Assembly: GCA_002070505.1 (NCBI GenBank)
Contig: MWDJ01000006.1
Coordinates: 62,001 to 126,000, forward strand
Reading direction: 5' to 3'
DNA length: 64,000 bases
Source of the DNA: Bacteroidetes bacterium ADurb.Bin145
Lineage (GTDB): Bacteria > Bacteroidota > Bacteroidia > Bacteroidales > VadinHA17
Part shown: positions 55,894 to 64,000 of the stretch, piece by piece
How positions within the stretch are numbered: the stretch's first letter is position 1
Layout: each line of letters opens with the position of its first letter
Program-made: the position numbers and the translations under genes
The notes under the pieces: generated by a model
Seen by the model: only the letters and a program-made list of their open reading frames with translations
Databases searched by the model: none
What the model was told of the DNA's origin: nothing

Positions 55894-56605
55894 ATATCCT
55901 CCTTCCTGTGAGAGATACGAACAGATCGTCAAGCGATCGATGGTTATCAAGCAGTTGCCCGAGTGTTCCCTCTTTGAGAATGACTCCGTTATCCATTATG
56001 ACTATATGATCGCAGAGTTTTTCAGCCTCTTCCATATAGTGAGTTGTGAGGATCATTGAGGTTTCAGATGCTTCTTTAAGCTTTTTCAGGATATCCCATA
56101 TCTCACGTCGCGCATTTGGATCGAGCCCTGTTGTCGGTTCATCAAGAAGAAGTATTGCAGGAGTGTTGATCAGTGCAATCCCTATTGCCAGCCTTTGCCT
56201 CTGGCCTCCCGACAAATTGACAACATACGATTTCCTTTTATCCTGAAGCCCCACAAGGTCAAGTATCTCCTCAACCCGTGGTTTTCCCATGTTAAAGAAA
56301 CTGGCAAAGAGCCTCAGGGTTTCAGTAACCCGTAGTTTATCTATGAACCTTGTTTCCTGGAGAGAAAGCCCGATGATCCGGTGAAGCTCATCTTCATTGC
56401 CTTTCCAGTGCTTCCCCATGATTGTTATCTCACCCTTATCAGGTTTCTGGATACCTTCTATCATTTCGACAAGTGTCGTTTTCCCGGCTCCATTAGGACC
56501 CAGTAATGCAACGAATTTTCCTTTGGGGATATTCAGGTTAATGCCTTTTACTGCCTGAACAGTTTTAAATGACTTCCAGACATCCTTTACTTCAATGACC
56601 ATCAT
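55886..56605 (-). CDS. ABC transporter ATP-binding protein
   Basis: A 239-residue ATPase of the exporter type (CcmA/DrrA-like): Walker [19 protein letters not shown], signature LSGGQRQRLAIGIAL, Walker B ILLLDEPTTGLDPNARR, H-loop LTTHYMEEAEKLCDH. It begins at ATG 56605, overlapping the stop of the propeller/SPOR gene by four bases (ATGA), and its stop overlaps the permease start. The three genes are therefore translationally coupled. Confidence 0.95.
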   Translation of the reverse strand: MMVIEVKDVWKSFKTVQAVKGINLNIPKGKFVALLGPNGAGKTTLVEMIEGIQKPDKGEITIMGKHWKGNEDELHRIIGLSLQETRFIDKLRVTETLRLFASFFNMGKPRVEEILDLVGLQDKRKSYVVNLSGGQRQRLAIGIALINTPAILLLDEPTTGLDPNARREIWDILKKLKEASETSMILTTHYMEEAEKLCDHIVIMDNGVILKEGTLGQLLDNHRSLDDLFVSLTGRRIYE

Positions 56606-58599
56606 CTGAAAAGGGTGATATCCAGCGATCTGACATTATTTCTGAAAGCAGCAACGAAGGCTTGCGGATAACCCAGTTTCCGCATGGCGGACTGGAGCTC
56701 TCTTGCAGGTTCCAGGGTTGTAAATTCTCCGACAGTATAACGGTATTCCTTAAGATAGAAATATATATATGTACTGTATTGCCTTCCATTTACTGTAAGG
56801 CTTGGTATATTTTGCTGTTTTGTGCTCGAAAGGAATTGTACTCTGTACACTATAACATCTCTTAATTCTTCTCTTACCTCGGTAATTACTTTTACGGTAT
56901 CTACCCGGGCTTTTCTCGGCTCGGGCTGTTTAATTTCCTCTTTCTTGACTTCAGCCGGTCCGGGTTCTTCTTTCTTTATTTCAGGAAGTCGGGCTTCTTC
57001 CTTTCTGACTTCAGGTTTTGGTTCTTCCCGTGCAATAACAGGCGCCTGGGGCTGAGCGATTCGTGTGAACAGTGTAAGATCAAGTGTTCTCGTATTATTA
57101 CGGAATGCAGCTACAAAAGCCTGGGGATATCCGGTTTTTCTAAGAGCGAACTGCAGCTGCCTGGCTTCTTCCAGATTGGTGAACTCACCAACGGTATGCC
57201 TGTACTCTTTTTTGTAAAAATACACGTAGGTATCGTAGCTTTTCCCGTCGACAACAACCTTCCTTGAAGCCATCTGTTTTGCACTTGATAGGATCTGCAC
57301 CCTGTAAACAACAACATCCCGCAATTCTTCTCTTACCTGTGTAATTACCTGGATTGTATCAAGCTTAATATCTTTTATTTCTAAAGGTTTGACCTCTTCT
57401 TTTATTATTTCCGGAGCCTTGAATTCTTCAGCTTTTATCGCAGGTTGTTTTACCTCTTCCTTCTTCACTTCAGGAGGTGGGGTTACTTCTTTCCTTTCCT
57501 CGGGTTTTTTAATTTCCTCTTTTTTGACTTCCGGCATAACGATCTCAGCTATAAGCTTTTTATGAGGGAACGTAAGATCCGAGTAGGCAATATTCTGTAA
57601 AGCAACTGAAACATTTGAAATGTTATCAGGTGCTTTAAGATTTTCGAAATTGATTTTATATAATTGTTTTTGAGGATTGTTTGGTTTGTCAGTTGATGTA
57701 TAGAAACCAAACCTGCCTTTCTGCCTGTCGAGAGTCAACGCAACTTCGTCGCCGGGGGTGTTAATTATATTAGTAAGGTTATAGGGTTCTTCCCATCCTT
57801 TACCTGTGAACCTGCACACATATATGTCATATCCTCCAAATCCGGGATGACCGTCAGATGAAAAATACAGGTTATTTGCCGAATCCAGCGACGGGAACAT
57901 CTCGTTTGATTTTGTATTTATAATACTTCCCAGGTTTTCCGGATCCGACCATTTATCGCCTGACCTGCGTGTAAGGAAAAGATCAAATCCTCCCTGTGAA
58001 CCCGGCCTGTCAGATGAGAATATCATCATATTCCCGTCCATTGATACAGTAGGGTGAGTATATACAAAATTGCCAGTGCAAAATTCAAGCGGCGTAGTTC
58101 CGACTTTCCAGGTCCCTGTATTTTTCCCCGGTTGTGAGTAATTTGCCTGGTATATTTTCTCTGCAGGATCCTTTTCACTACGTTTAGTAAAATACATTGT
58201 AGTGAATTCTTTGTTGAAAGTAAGGGCATCGCAGGGATAATTGAAGGAAGGTGAAACCGGGAATACACGGGGATTAACAAGTACAGAGTCCTTGAGAACA
58301 GCATAATATGCCTGGATATTTCCAAAAGAGATATGAACAGGCACCATACGGCTGTAGTTCCTGGATCCGGAAAGGAAAATAATTCCGTCCTTATAAAGCT
58401 GAACACCTGATGAGGGAGGAACAATATTCACATCAAATGAATCAACTGCCACTAACTTTCTGCTCTTAACAGTATCAGGAACCTGGACTGGCAGGCAATA
58501 AGCAGAGGAGAAAAGATCCTCTTTTTCAGACAAAACAATGGTATCTGAATAGCAGTTTATCGAAAGGAGGAATAATATTAAGGCAGAAAGCTTTTTCAT
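56602..58599 (-). CDS. Periplasmic beta-propeller protein with two SPOR domains
   Basis: A 665-residue exported protein. Signal peptide (about 1-18); beta-sandwich-like region; PD40/WD40-like propeller (about 120-320) with repeats such as MMIFSSDRPGSQGGFDLFL and LYFSSDGHPGFGGYDIYV. A Lys/Glu/Pro-rich linker (about 355-415), SPOR-like domain 1 (416-512), a second such linker, and SPOR-like domain 2 (569-665) follow. The two domains are about two-thirds identical, an internal duplication. SPOR domains bind peptidoglycan lacking stem peptides. It lies 18 bases after the PorP gene. It resembles T9SS propeller-OmpA partners of PorP, but with SPOR as the wall anchor. Confidence 0.88.
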   Translation of the reverse strand: MKKLSALILFLLSINCYSDTIVLSEKEDLFSSAYCLPVQVPDTVKSRKLVAVDSFDVNIVPPSSGVQLYKDGIIFLSGSRNYSRMVPVHISFGNIQAYYAVLKDSVLVNPRVFPVSPSFNYPCDALTFNKEFTTMYFTKRSEKDPAEKIYQANYSQPGKNTGTWKVGTTPLEFCTGNFVYTHPTVSMDGNMMIFSSDRPGSQGGFDLFLTRRSGDKWSDPENLGSIINTKSNEMFPSLDSANNLYFSSDGHPGFGGYDIYVCRFTGKGWEEPYNLTNIINTPGDEVALTLDRQKGRFGFYTSTDKPNNPQKQLYKINFENLKAPDNISNVSVALQNIAYSDLTFPHKKLIAEIVMPEVKKEEIKKPEERKEVTPPPEVKKEEVKQPAIKAEEFKAPEIIKEEVKPLEIKDIKLDTIQVITQVREELRDVVVYRVQILSSAKQMASRKVVVDGKSYDTYVYFYKKEYRHTVGEFTNLEEARQLQFALRKTGYPQAFVAAFRNNTRTLDLTLFTRIAQPQAPVIAREEPKPEVRKEEARLPEIKKEEPGPAEVKKEEIKQPEPRKARVDTVKVITEVREELRDVIVYRVQFLSSTKQQNIPSLTVNGRQYSTYIYFYLKEYRYTVGEFTTLEPARELQSAMRKLGYPQAFVAAFRNNVRSLDITLFR

Positions 58600-58617
58600 A
58601 TTATCCGTAAAGTAATT

Positions 58618-59577
58618 CTACCAGTGGCTTTCTTTTTTAGTACTGAAGCGATCCACACCCAGATTGACCCCGATCCCTATTTCAGCCGTCAGTTCCTTTT
58701 TGTAAAATGGTATGTTTTTCGGTATTTCAAAGAATGTAGCCACATAGAATCTGGGATATTTATACTGGAAGAAAAAAGGTATTTTATCGAAATCCTGAAA
58801 ATATGTACCTACACAGAACTTGCCCATATAAAGTCTCAAACCCGGTTTGATCATTCCGGTAATCCCATCCATATCAAGTCTCAGGGTATCATCGGATGTA
58901 ATAATTACTGATGGTTCAAGTACAATATCAAGAGATCTGCTCAGAACGAATTTGTATCCGGCGTGAAAAAAATACTGCCTTGTCACAGGTATTGAATAAA
59001 GGCCAAGGGAGTCCCTGTCCTCAGGATTGCCGAGGATATTTGTAGCTGAGAATCCAACGTAAAAATTAGGATTGTAATAGTAAATGCCAGCGTCCAGGTT
59101 AGGTGACATAAGGTTCTTTTCAGGTCTGTCGAAAATTGTATCACCCGGGATGTGGCTGTAAATTCCCTTAGCTGAAACCCCCACAGAAATGAAGGAAAGC
59201 TCTTTTTCATTAAGTGCAATATGATAAGCTCCCGTAAGACTTACCCCCAGATTCCGGGTCAGTCCGTAAACATCGTTGAACATGGCCCCTCCGACACCTA
59301 TGTTAGAATACTTCCTGAGTTTCGGAGAAACAGTATAGCCCGGACCTTTACGCCATAACCTTGTATTTGCACTTGCTATCTGGGAATATGAATTATTCTG
59401 CATTGAGGCTATGAGGTCCACCGAAGTAAAATCCTTGCTGCCGGCTACGGCGGGGTTAAAGATAAAAGGAGTGAAAACCCTGTAAGAAATTGGTTGGTAA
59501 GGTGTTTCCTGCCCATTTAGTGCAATAGCCGGAATAAGAAAAAGAACTGATAAAAATATTTTGCTGAGGTTTGACAT
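58618..59577 (-). CDS. PorP/SprF family outer-membrane protein
   Basis: A 319-residue protein with a signal peptide (about 1-22) and a beta-barrel-like pattern. It contains family features of PorP/SprF, such as YQPISYRVFTPFIFNPAVAGSKD near the N-terminus and alternating aromatic strands. PorP/SprF proteins serve type IX secretion and gliding-adhesin export in Bacteroidota; many paralogues sit beside a propeller protein, as here. It is first in a four-gene set with the propeller/SPOR protein and an ABC exporter. Confidence 0.9.
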   Translation of the reverse strand: MSNLSKIFLSVLFLIPAIALNGQETPYQPISYRVFTPFIFNPAVAGSKDFTSVDLIASMQNNSYSQIASANTRLWRKGPGYTVSPKLRKYSNIGVGGAMFNDVYGLTRNLGVSLTGAYHIALNEKELSFISVGVSAKGIYSHIPGDTIFDRPEKNLMSPNLDAGIYYYNPNFYVGFSATNILGNPEDRDSLGLYSIPVTRQYFFHAGYKFVLSRSLDIVLEPSVIITSDDTLRLDMDGITGMIKPGLRLYMGKFCVGTYFQDFDKIPFFFQYKYPRFYVATFFEIPKNIPFYKKELTAEIGIGVNLGVDRFSTKKESHW

Positions 59578-59691
59578 GTTGAGTTTAGTATACTTTAAAT
59601 AAGGAACTTATATAAATTCAGAACATTGCTCTTGCTAATCATACCCGAAATTAACAAATTATCGAGAATTAACCTGCATTTGTAAGGTAAA

Positions 59692-61419
59692 TTATTCAGT
59701 CCACTTTTTTACATCTTCAGGAGACGGATTGGTTAGTCCCAGTTTATTTTTCTTATTATATCCGCACAGATCGTTGAATAATTTACCTGGTTTTACCTCT
59801 TTTAGTTTATCGCAACTGGTGAAACCCATCTTTCTGAGCGGCTCAATCCATTCTTCAGGAATACCTTTCGCAAGGTATTCTTCCTTTTTACTCTCAGTTC
59901 TTAACTTGTTGCTCTCAGGCTTCATTTGGGGGAATAAAAGGACGTCCTGAATGGATGGCTGGTCTGTCATAAGCATGGTCAGCCTGTCGATTCCCATCCC
60001 CATTCCCGACGTGGGCGGCATTCCGTATTCAAGAGCCCTGATAAAATCATGGTCGATAGCCATTGCTTCATCATCGCCTTTCTCAGAAAGCCGGAGTTGA
60101 TCCTGAAAGCGTTCCATCTGGTCGATAGGATCATTTAGTTCGGAATATGCATTTGCTATTTCCTTACCGTTTATCATTAGTTCGAATCTCTCTGTCAGTC
60201 CTGGTTTGCTTCGGTGCATTTTTGTCAGCGGAGAAGTTTCAACCGGGTAATCAATAATGAAAGTTGGCTGGATATAATGATCCTGACATTTTTCTCCGAA
60301 AATAAGATCTATCAGTTTTCCTTTTCCCATTGCCGGAGTATGCTGAATATCAAGCCTGTCACAGGCAGCTCTAAGATCCGTTTCGCTCATCAGTGAGATG
60401 TCAAGACCGGTATGCTCCTTTATCGCCTCAATCATACTTATTCTTTTATACGGAGGATTGAGATCAATTGTTTTCCCTTCGTAGATTATTTCTGTTTTAC
60501 CGTGAAGGTCCAGAGCTACTTTTTTTATTATCTCCTCAGTGAAACTCATCATCCAGTTGTAGTCCTTATATGCTATATAGATCTCCATTACAGTGAATTC
60601 CGGGTTGTGGGTTCTGTCCATACCTTCGTTACGGAAATCTTTGGCAAACTCATACACTCCTTCATAGCCTCCCACAATAAGACGTTTCAGGTACAATTCG
60701 TCGGCGATCCTAAGGTAGAGTGGTATATCAAGCGTATTGTGATGGGTGATGAAAGGTCTTGCAGCGGCGCCGCCCGGGATGGGTTGAAGGATAGGTGTTT
60801 CAACTTCAAGATAACCACGGGAATTGAATAATTCCCTCATCGATTGCATAACCCTGGTTCTTTTCCGGAATACCTCTCTTACATTAGGATTAACAATAAG
60901 ATCGACATAGCGCTGCCGGTAGCGCATCTCGGGATCGGTGACAGCATCGAAGTAAGTGCCGTCCTTCTCCTTTACGACAGGTAGCGGCCTGATTGACTTT
61001 GAAAGTATTGTAAATTCCTTTACATGGACAGTTGTTTCGCCCATCTGGGTTATAAATACAAATCCTCTGACGCCTATAATATCCCCTATATCAAGAAGCC
61101 GCTTAAAAACTGTGTTGTACATTGTTTTATCGTCGCCGGGACAAATATCATCGCGGCGGATATAGATCTGGATCCTTCCTGAAGAGTCCATCAGTTCGGC
61201 AAATGATGCATTACCCATTATCCTCCTGCTCATAATCCTTCCGGCAAGACAGACATCCTGAAAATTGTTCTTTTCGGGTGAATAATTATCAAGGATATCC
61301 TGTGCGAAGGCGTTGGTCTTAAATTCAGCGGCAGGATATGGATTTATCCCCAGTTTCCTCAGCTCTTCGAGGGAATTCCTTCTGATCTGCTCCTGTTCAC
61401 TCAATTGAATATTACTCAT
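59692..61419 (-). CDS. lysS: Lysine--tRNA ligase (class II)
   Basis: LysRS charges tRNA-Lys. The 575 residues contain the N-terminal OB-fold anticodon domain (about 55-170; AGRIMSRRIMGNASF) and the class II core with motif 2 in FRNEGMDRTHNPEFTVMEIY and motif 3 in GMGMGIDRLTMLM. After the usual end (about 505) a C-terminal extension of about 70 residues (KGIPEEWIEPLRKMGF...) follows, as known in Bacteroidota LysS. A TATATTTG -7 element lies about 20 bases upstream. Confidence 0.97.
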   Translation of the reverse strand: MSNIQLSEQEQIRRNSLEELRKLGINPYPAAEFKTNAFAQDILDNYSPEKNNFQDVCLAGRIMSRRIMGNASFAELMDSSGRIQIYIRRDDICPGDDKTMYNTVFKRLLDIGDIIGVRGFVFITQMGETTVHVKEFTILSKSIRPLPVVKEKDGTYFDAVTDPEMRYRQRYVDLIVNPNVREVFRKRTRVMQSMRELFNSRGYLEVETPILQPIPGGAAARPFITHHNTLDIPLYLRIADELYLKRLIVGGYEGVYEFAKDFRNEGMDRTHNPEFTVMEIYIAYKDYNWMMSFTEEIIKKVALDLHGKTEIIYEGKTIDLNPPYKRISMIEAIKEHTGLDISLMSETDLRAACDRLDIQHTPAMGKGKLIDLIFGEKCQDHYIQPTFIIDYPVETSPLTKMHRSKPGLTERFELMINGKEIANAYSELNDPIDQMERFQDQLRLSEKGDDEAMAIDHDFIRALEYGMPPTSGMGMGIDRLTMLMTDQPSIQDVLLFPQMKPESNKLRTESKKEEYLAKGIPEEWIEPLRKMGFTSCDKLKEVKPGKLFNDLCGYNKKNKLGLTNPSPEDVKKWTE

Positions 61420-61421
61420 GT

Positions 61422-61446
61422 CACAAATAAAATTTGTGCAAATATA
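61422..61446 (-). promoter_or_regulatory. lysS -7 element with adjacent initiation-region palindrome
   Basis: TATATTTG on the minus strand at 61446-61439, with no good -33 box. Immediately downstream, CACAAAT and ATTTGTG (61438-61432 and 61428-61422) form a perfect 7-bp inverted repeat ending 2 bases before the start codon, covering the expected transcription start. Confidence 0.45.
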
Positions 61447-61475
61447 GAAAAATCAATTGGAGGGGTATGAGGATA

Positions 61476-62327
61476 TTACCCTTTTAATACCTTTATCTCA
61501 GCGTCAAATTTCCCGCGCAGTAACCGGCTTACAGGTCCGGGGATCCCTTCTCCAACCTTCAGACCGTTTATTGATATTATAGGTACGATCTCAAATGATG
61601 TATTTGTGACAAAAGCTTCAGATACTCGGCTGAGCTGGTCCTCCCTCACCGCCTCCTCAATATAAGGTATCCCGGCCTCACGGGCAATACGAAGCACGTT
61701 TTTCCGGGTTACACCAGACAATATAAGTTCAGATTCAGGGTGAGTTCTCAGAACACCGTCCAGCACGAAAAAAACATTTGAATGGCAACATTCGGTAATG
61801 ATGTCATCTCTTGAAAAAATGCATTCATGGCAGTCATTTTCCTTTGCCTCCTGGAGGCTGAGGACATTCGGAAGGAGTGCTATAGTTTTAATATCACATC
61901 TTGTCCACCTGATATCTTTACGGAGAATTGTCCTTATCCCATTGTTGATCAGATTATTATCCGGACGAAAAGATCTTGCATACGCATAGACAGTCGGATT
62001 TACCGGGGGTGACGGGAAAGCATGAGAGCGTCTTGCCACACCTCTGGTAACCTGAACATAAACTATTGCAGGGCGGTCTTCGAGTGAGTTGATTTTTACC
62101 AGCCTTGCAGCTATCTCCGGAAATGTACCTGCTTCGGGCCAGGAGAGTCTGATCTCACCCATACTTCTTTTCAGCCGGGTCATATGACTATCCATATCGT
62201 AGAAGAAGTTCCCATACCACCTTATAGCTTCATAGATACCGTCGGCAAAAAGGAATCCGCGGTCGTCAGCGCTTATATTGATCTCATCTCCGGGAATATA
62301 CTTCCCGTTCAGGTACGAAATTTCCAT
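61476..62327 (-). CDS. Class IV aminotransferase, D-amino-acid aminotransferase-like
   Basis: A 283-residue PLP enzyme of fold type IV. ADDRGFLFADGIYEAIR near the N-terminus, the RWTRCDIKTIALLPNVLSLQ segment with the PLP lysine (KTIALLPNV is typical of D-alanine aminotransferase), and ILSGVTRKNVLRIAREAGI are visible. D-amino-acid aminotransferases make D-Ala or D-Glu for the cell wall; branched-chain aminotransferase is an alternative, less fitting at this motif. It lies between fucK and lysS on the same strand, with 56 bases to lysS start. Confidence 0.88.
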   Translation of the reverse strand: MEISYLNGKYIPGDEINISADDRGFLFADGIYEAIRWYGNFFYDMDSHMTRLKRSMGEIRLSWPEAGTFPEIAARLVKINSLEDRPAIVYVQVTRGVARRSHAFPSPPVNPTVYAYARSFRPDNNLINNGIRTILRKDIRWTRCDIKTIALLPNVLSLQEAKENDCHECIFSRDDIITECCHSNVFFVLDGVLRTHPESELILSGVTRKNVLRIAREAGIPYIEEAVREDQLSRVSEAFVTNTSFEIVPIISINGLKVGEGIPGPVSRLLRGKFDAEIKVLKG

Positions 62328-62364
62328 AATCTTTGTTTTTAATGATTATTATTTTTTCAGTGAA

Positions 62365-63783
62365 TCACCTGGTTCCCGGCTCAACAATTTCCGTTTTATA
62401 ATTGATTGCTTTTCCTGCTTCTTCCGGTGATGATGCGTTACCGCATGCTGCCTGGACAAACAATGAAGCACCAAGGACCGTCGTCTCTTTCTGATCGATT
62501 ATTTTTACAGGAACACCTGTATAATCAGCTCTCAGCCTGTTCCACAGGCGGTTCTTTGAACCACCTCCCACGCATAGAATACTTTCTGCCCGGAACCTTC
62601 CTGCTTTTTCAAGTACCTCTTTCCCATCTGCAAGTCTCTGTGAAAGAGATTCAAGTATTGCACGATATATCTCATCGCGGGTCGACTCAAGTGTCAGGCC
62701 TGTAATCCTGCCCTCAGGTTTTCCTTTCAGTTCCTCATAGAACTTAGGTACAACTTTTACTCCGTTACATCCTGCCGGGACCTTTTCAGCGCCGGAGATC
62801 ATTGTTTCGTAAACATGCTTCTTAATATCCCCAAAAAGGGTTTTCCTTGCCCACTCTATTATTCCCGAAGCGATCCACTGGCAGCCTATATCATATAAGC
62901 CCGGCCGTGAATCAAGTTCAGTTGTAATAGATAAGTCAAGCTGTTCTTTCCCCGATTCAAAATTCTCTGAGCGTACCATAAGTATCTCCCATGTTCCGGA
63001 ACTGAGAACCGGCTGATTTTTCTCAGCGCCCGATCCGAAGATCGCGAACTGAGTGTCGTGCCCTGTTGCGACGACAGGAGTGCCGGCTTTGATACCTGTT
63101 TCCAATGAGGCTTTTTTACTGATAGTTCCAGTCAGAGTGCCTGGTTCGACAATCCTTCCGAACTTTTCAGCCGGAAACCCGATCCTGTCAAGCACTTCAA
63201 CTGAGAACTGCCTTGAAGGAAGCTCCGTAAGCATTGATGTCCCTGCCATAGTCGTGTCATTAATCATCTCGCCTGTAAGGAAATAACTGAAGATGGATGG
63301 CATGAAAAGAAACATGGAGCTCTTTTCCGTCAGGTCAGGTTTATTTTCTGTAAACCAGATAATCTTGTTTATAGTGTTAAAAGTAAACGGGAGCACGCCC
63401 GTTATTTTATACAGATCAACAAGGGGGATATATTTCCCGATATTTTCCATTACAGGGTTTGTCCTTTCGCACTGCCATGAGATAACCGGGTATAGCATCT
63501 TACCGTTTTTATCAAAAAGGGTTCCGTCAACGCCAAAAGTCGTTACGGTGATCCCTGCTATGTTTCCTTTATTTATCCTGCTTACGACTTTCCCTGAAGC
63601 AATGCACATCTTTTTCCATATCTCTTCGACGTTCCATATCCTGTAGGCAGGGTAGAACGGATCGGGCGAAGGAGAGTTAGGAAGTGATTCTGAAGCAATT
63701 ACCGATCCCTTGCTGTTGATAGCAATAGCTCTTACATTTGTTGCACCGCAATCAAAAACAATTACTATATCTCCTTTCGGCAT
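62365..63783 (-). CDS. fucK: FGGY-family carbohydrate kinase, probable L-fuculokinase
   Basis: I start at ATG 63783 (472 residues, MPKGDIVIVFDCGATNVRAI), 16 bases after the fucI stop; the open frame upstream overlaps fucI and is rejected. FGGY features are the N-terminal phosphate loop FDCGATNVRAIAI, GITVTTFGVDGTLFD with the catalytic Asp region, VATGHDTQFAIFGSG, and the C-terminal adenosine loop LCVGGGSKNRLWNRLRA. Linkage to fucI indicates L-fuculose phosphorylation rather than rhamnulose. Confidence 0.9.
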   Translation of the reverse strand: MPKGDIVIVFDCGATNVRAIAINSKGSVIASESLPNSPSPDPFYPAYRIWNVEEIWKKMCIASGKVVSRINKGNIAGITVTTFGVDGTLFDKNGKMLYPVISWQCERTNPVMENIGKYIPLVDLYKITGVLPFTFNTINKIIWFTENKPDLTEKSSMFLFMPSIFSYFLTGEMINDTTMAGTSMLTELPSRQFSVEVLDRIGFPAEKFGRIVEPGTLTGTISKKASLETGIKAGTPVVATGHDTQFAIFGSGAEKNQPVLSSGTWEILMVRSENFESGKEQLDLSITTELDSRPGLYDIGCQWIASGIIEWARKTLFGDIKKHVYETMISGAEKVPAGCNGVKVVPKFYEELKGKPEGRITGLTLESTRDEIYRAILESLSQRLADGKEVLEKAGRFRAESILCVGGGSKNRLWNRLRADYTGVPVKIIDQKETTVLGASLFVQAACGNASSPEEAGKAINYKTEIVEPGTR

Positions 63784-63799
63784 AAAGTGTAGAATGGAT

Positions 63800-64000
63800 T
63801 TATTTATACAGAGGTCCGTAAGCCTGACAGGCACGATAATCAGCGCTTTCTTTTTCCATTCCGAAGGCATTCCATGAACTTGGCCGGAATATCTTTTCTT
63901 CAGGCAGGTTATGCATGCATACCGGAATTCTGAGGATTGAAGCAAGGGAGATCAGGTCGGCCCCGATATGTCCATAGCTTGAAGCTGAGTGGTTTGCCCC
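63800..64000 (-). CDS. fucI: L-fucose isomerase (C-terminal 66 residues; rest outside window)
   Basis: The minus-strand frame is open from the window edge (64000) to TAA at 63802-63800. It reads [19 protein letters not shown], then [20 protein letters not shown], and ends YGPLYK, which is the characteristic C-terminus of L-fucose isomerase. FucI converts L-fucose to L-fuculose; FucK follows 16 bases later. Only the tail is present. Confidence 0.92.
   Translation of the reverse strand, partial: GANHSASSYGHIGADLISLASILRIPVCMHNLPEEKIFRPSSWNAFGMEKESADYRACQAYGPLYK

Noticed and set aside
54757-59577. A gliding-motility GldAFG transporter
   Set aside because: There is one permease with a large extracytoplasmic domain and no GldG-like partner, so the Gld assignment is not supported.
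63784-63945. Longer N-terminus for the FGGY kinase
   Set aside because: This stretch overlaps the C-terminal coding region and stop of L-fucose isomerase in another frame, and the kinase phosphate loop begins right after ATG 63783.

Overview
The window looks like chromosomal DNA of a Bacteroidota member, most likely a free-living relative of Bacteroidales or Marinilabiliales. Four lines of evidence support this. There is a PorP/SprF outer-membrane protein paired with a beta-propeller protein. Several promoters have the Bacteroidota form (TTTG, about 18-20 bases, TAnnTTTG). Most genes lack a Shine-Dalgarno sequence. LysS, RecQ and L21 carry C-terminal extensions. No phage, plasmid, insertion sequence, rRNA or CRISPR array was seen. 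One tRNA gene, tRNA-Leu(UAG), is present.

Layout. 1-11100: end of S-adenosylhomocysteine hydrolase, a small basic secreted protein, greA, a HIT protein, comF, ruvC, an S41 peptidase lipoprotein, an EamA permease, serS, rpmA, rplU, an 820-base repeat-bearing gap, then a bifunctional nuclease-thyA-folA operon. 11145-16307: clpX, clpP, tig, tRNA-Leu, lptB and tatC, all on the minus strand. 16519-24120: recQ, a glycosyltransferase and acetyltransferase pair, a DUF4143 ATPase, and a membrane TIR-TPR protein, with repeat islands between them. 24121-32943: an arginine/pyrimidine block in which carB diverges from argR-argG-argH, and argH meets carA and a PatB/MalY enzyme head-on. 33213-39253: a lipoprotein, a TerB-like/ABCG fusion transporter, rsmA and a MacB-like permease. 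39433-46602: purH followed by the rod-shape and elongasome operon mreB-mreC-mreD-mrdA-rodA. 46603-53829: AcpH-like hydrolase, a cyclic-2,3-diphosphoglycerate-synthetase-like GTPase, a GH3 glycosidase with a KDG-type kinase, and pgi. 53939-59577: a head-GIN adhesin-like protein and a translationally coupled set of PorP, propeller/twin-SPOR protein, ABC ATPase and ABC permease. 59692-64000: lysS, a D-amino-acid aminotransferase, fucK and the end of fucI.

The most distinctive signals are these. (1) A tandem pair of ARG-box-like sites spaced 21 bp overlaps the argR promoter and start codon. (2) Micro-repeat islands begin exactly at stop codons of TIR-TPR, carB, argG and pgi; two of them share a 46-base element that includes the stop codon. 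(3) A composite palindrome with perfect 24-bp arms lies near 8.7 kb. (4) The PorP/twin-SPOR/ABC-exporter gene set is coupled by overlapping start and stop codons. (5) A terminator-like hairpin sits at the transcription start of greA.

All functional calls rest on recognition of protein motifs and gene order by eye. No database search or folding program was run.
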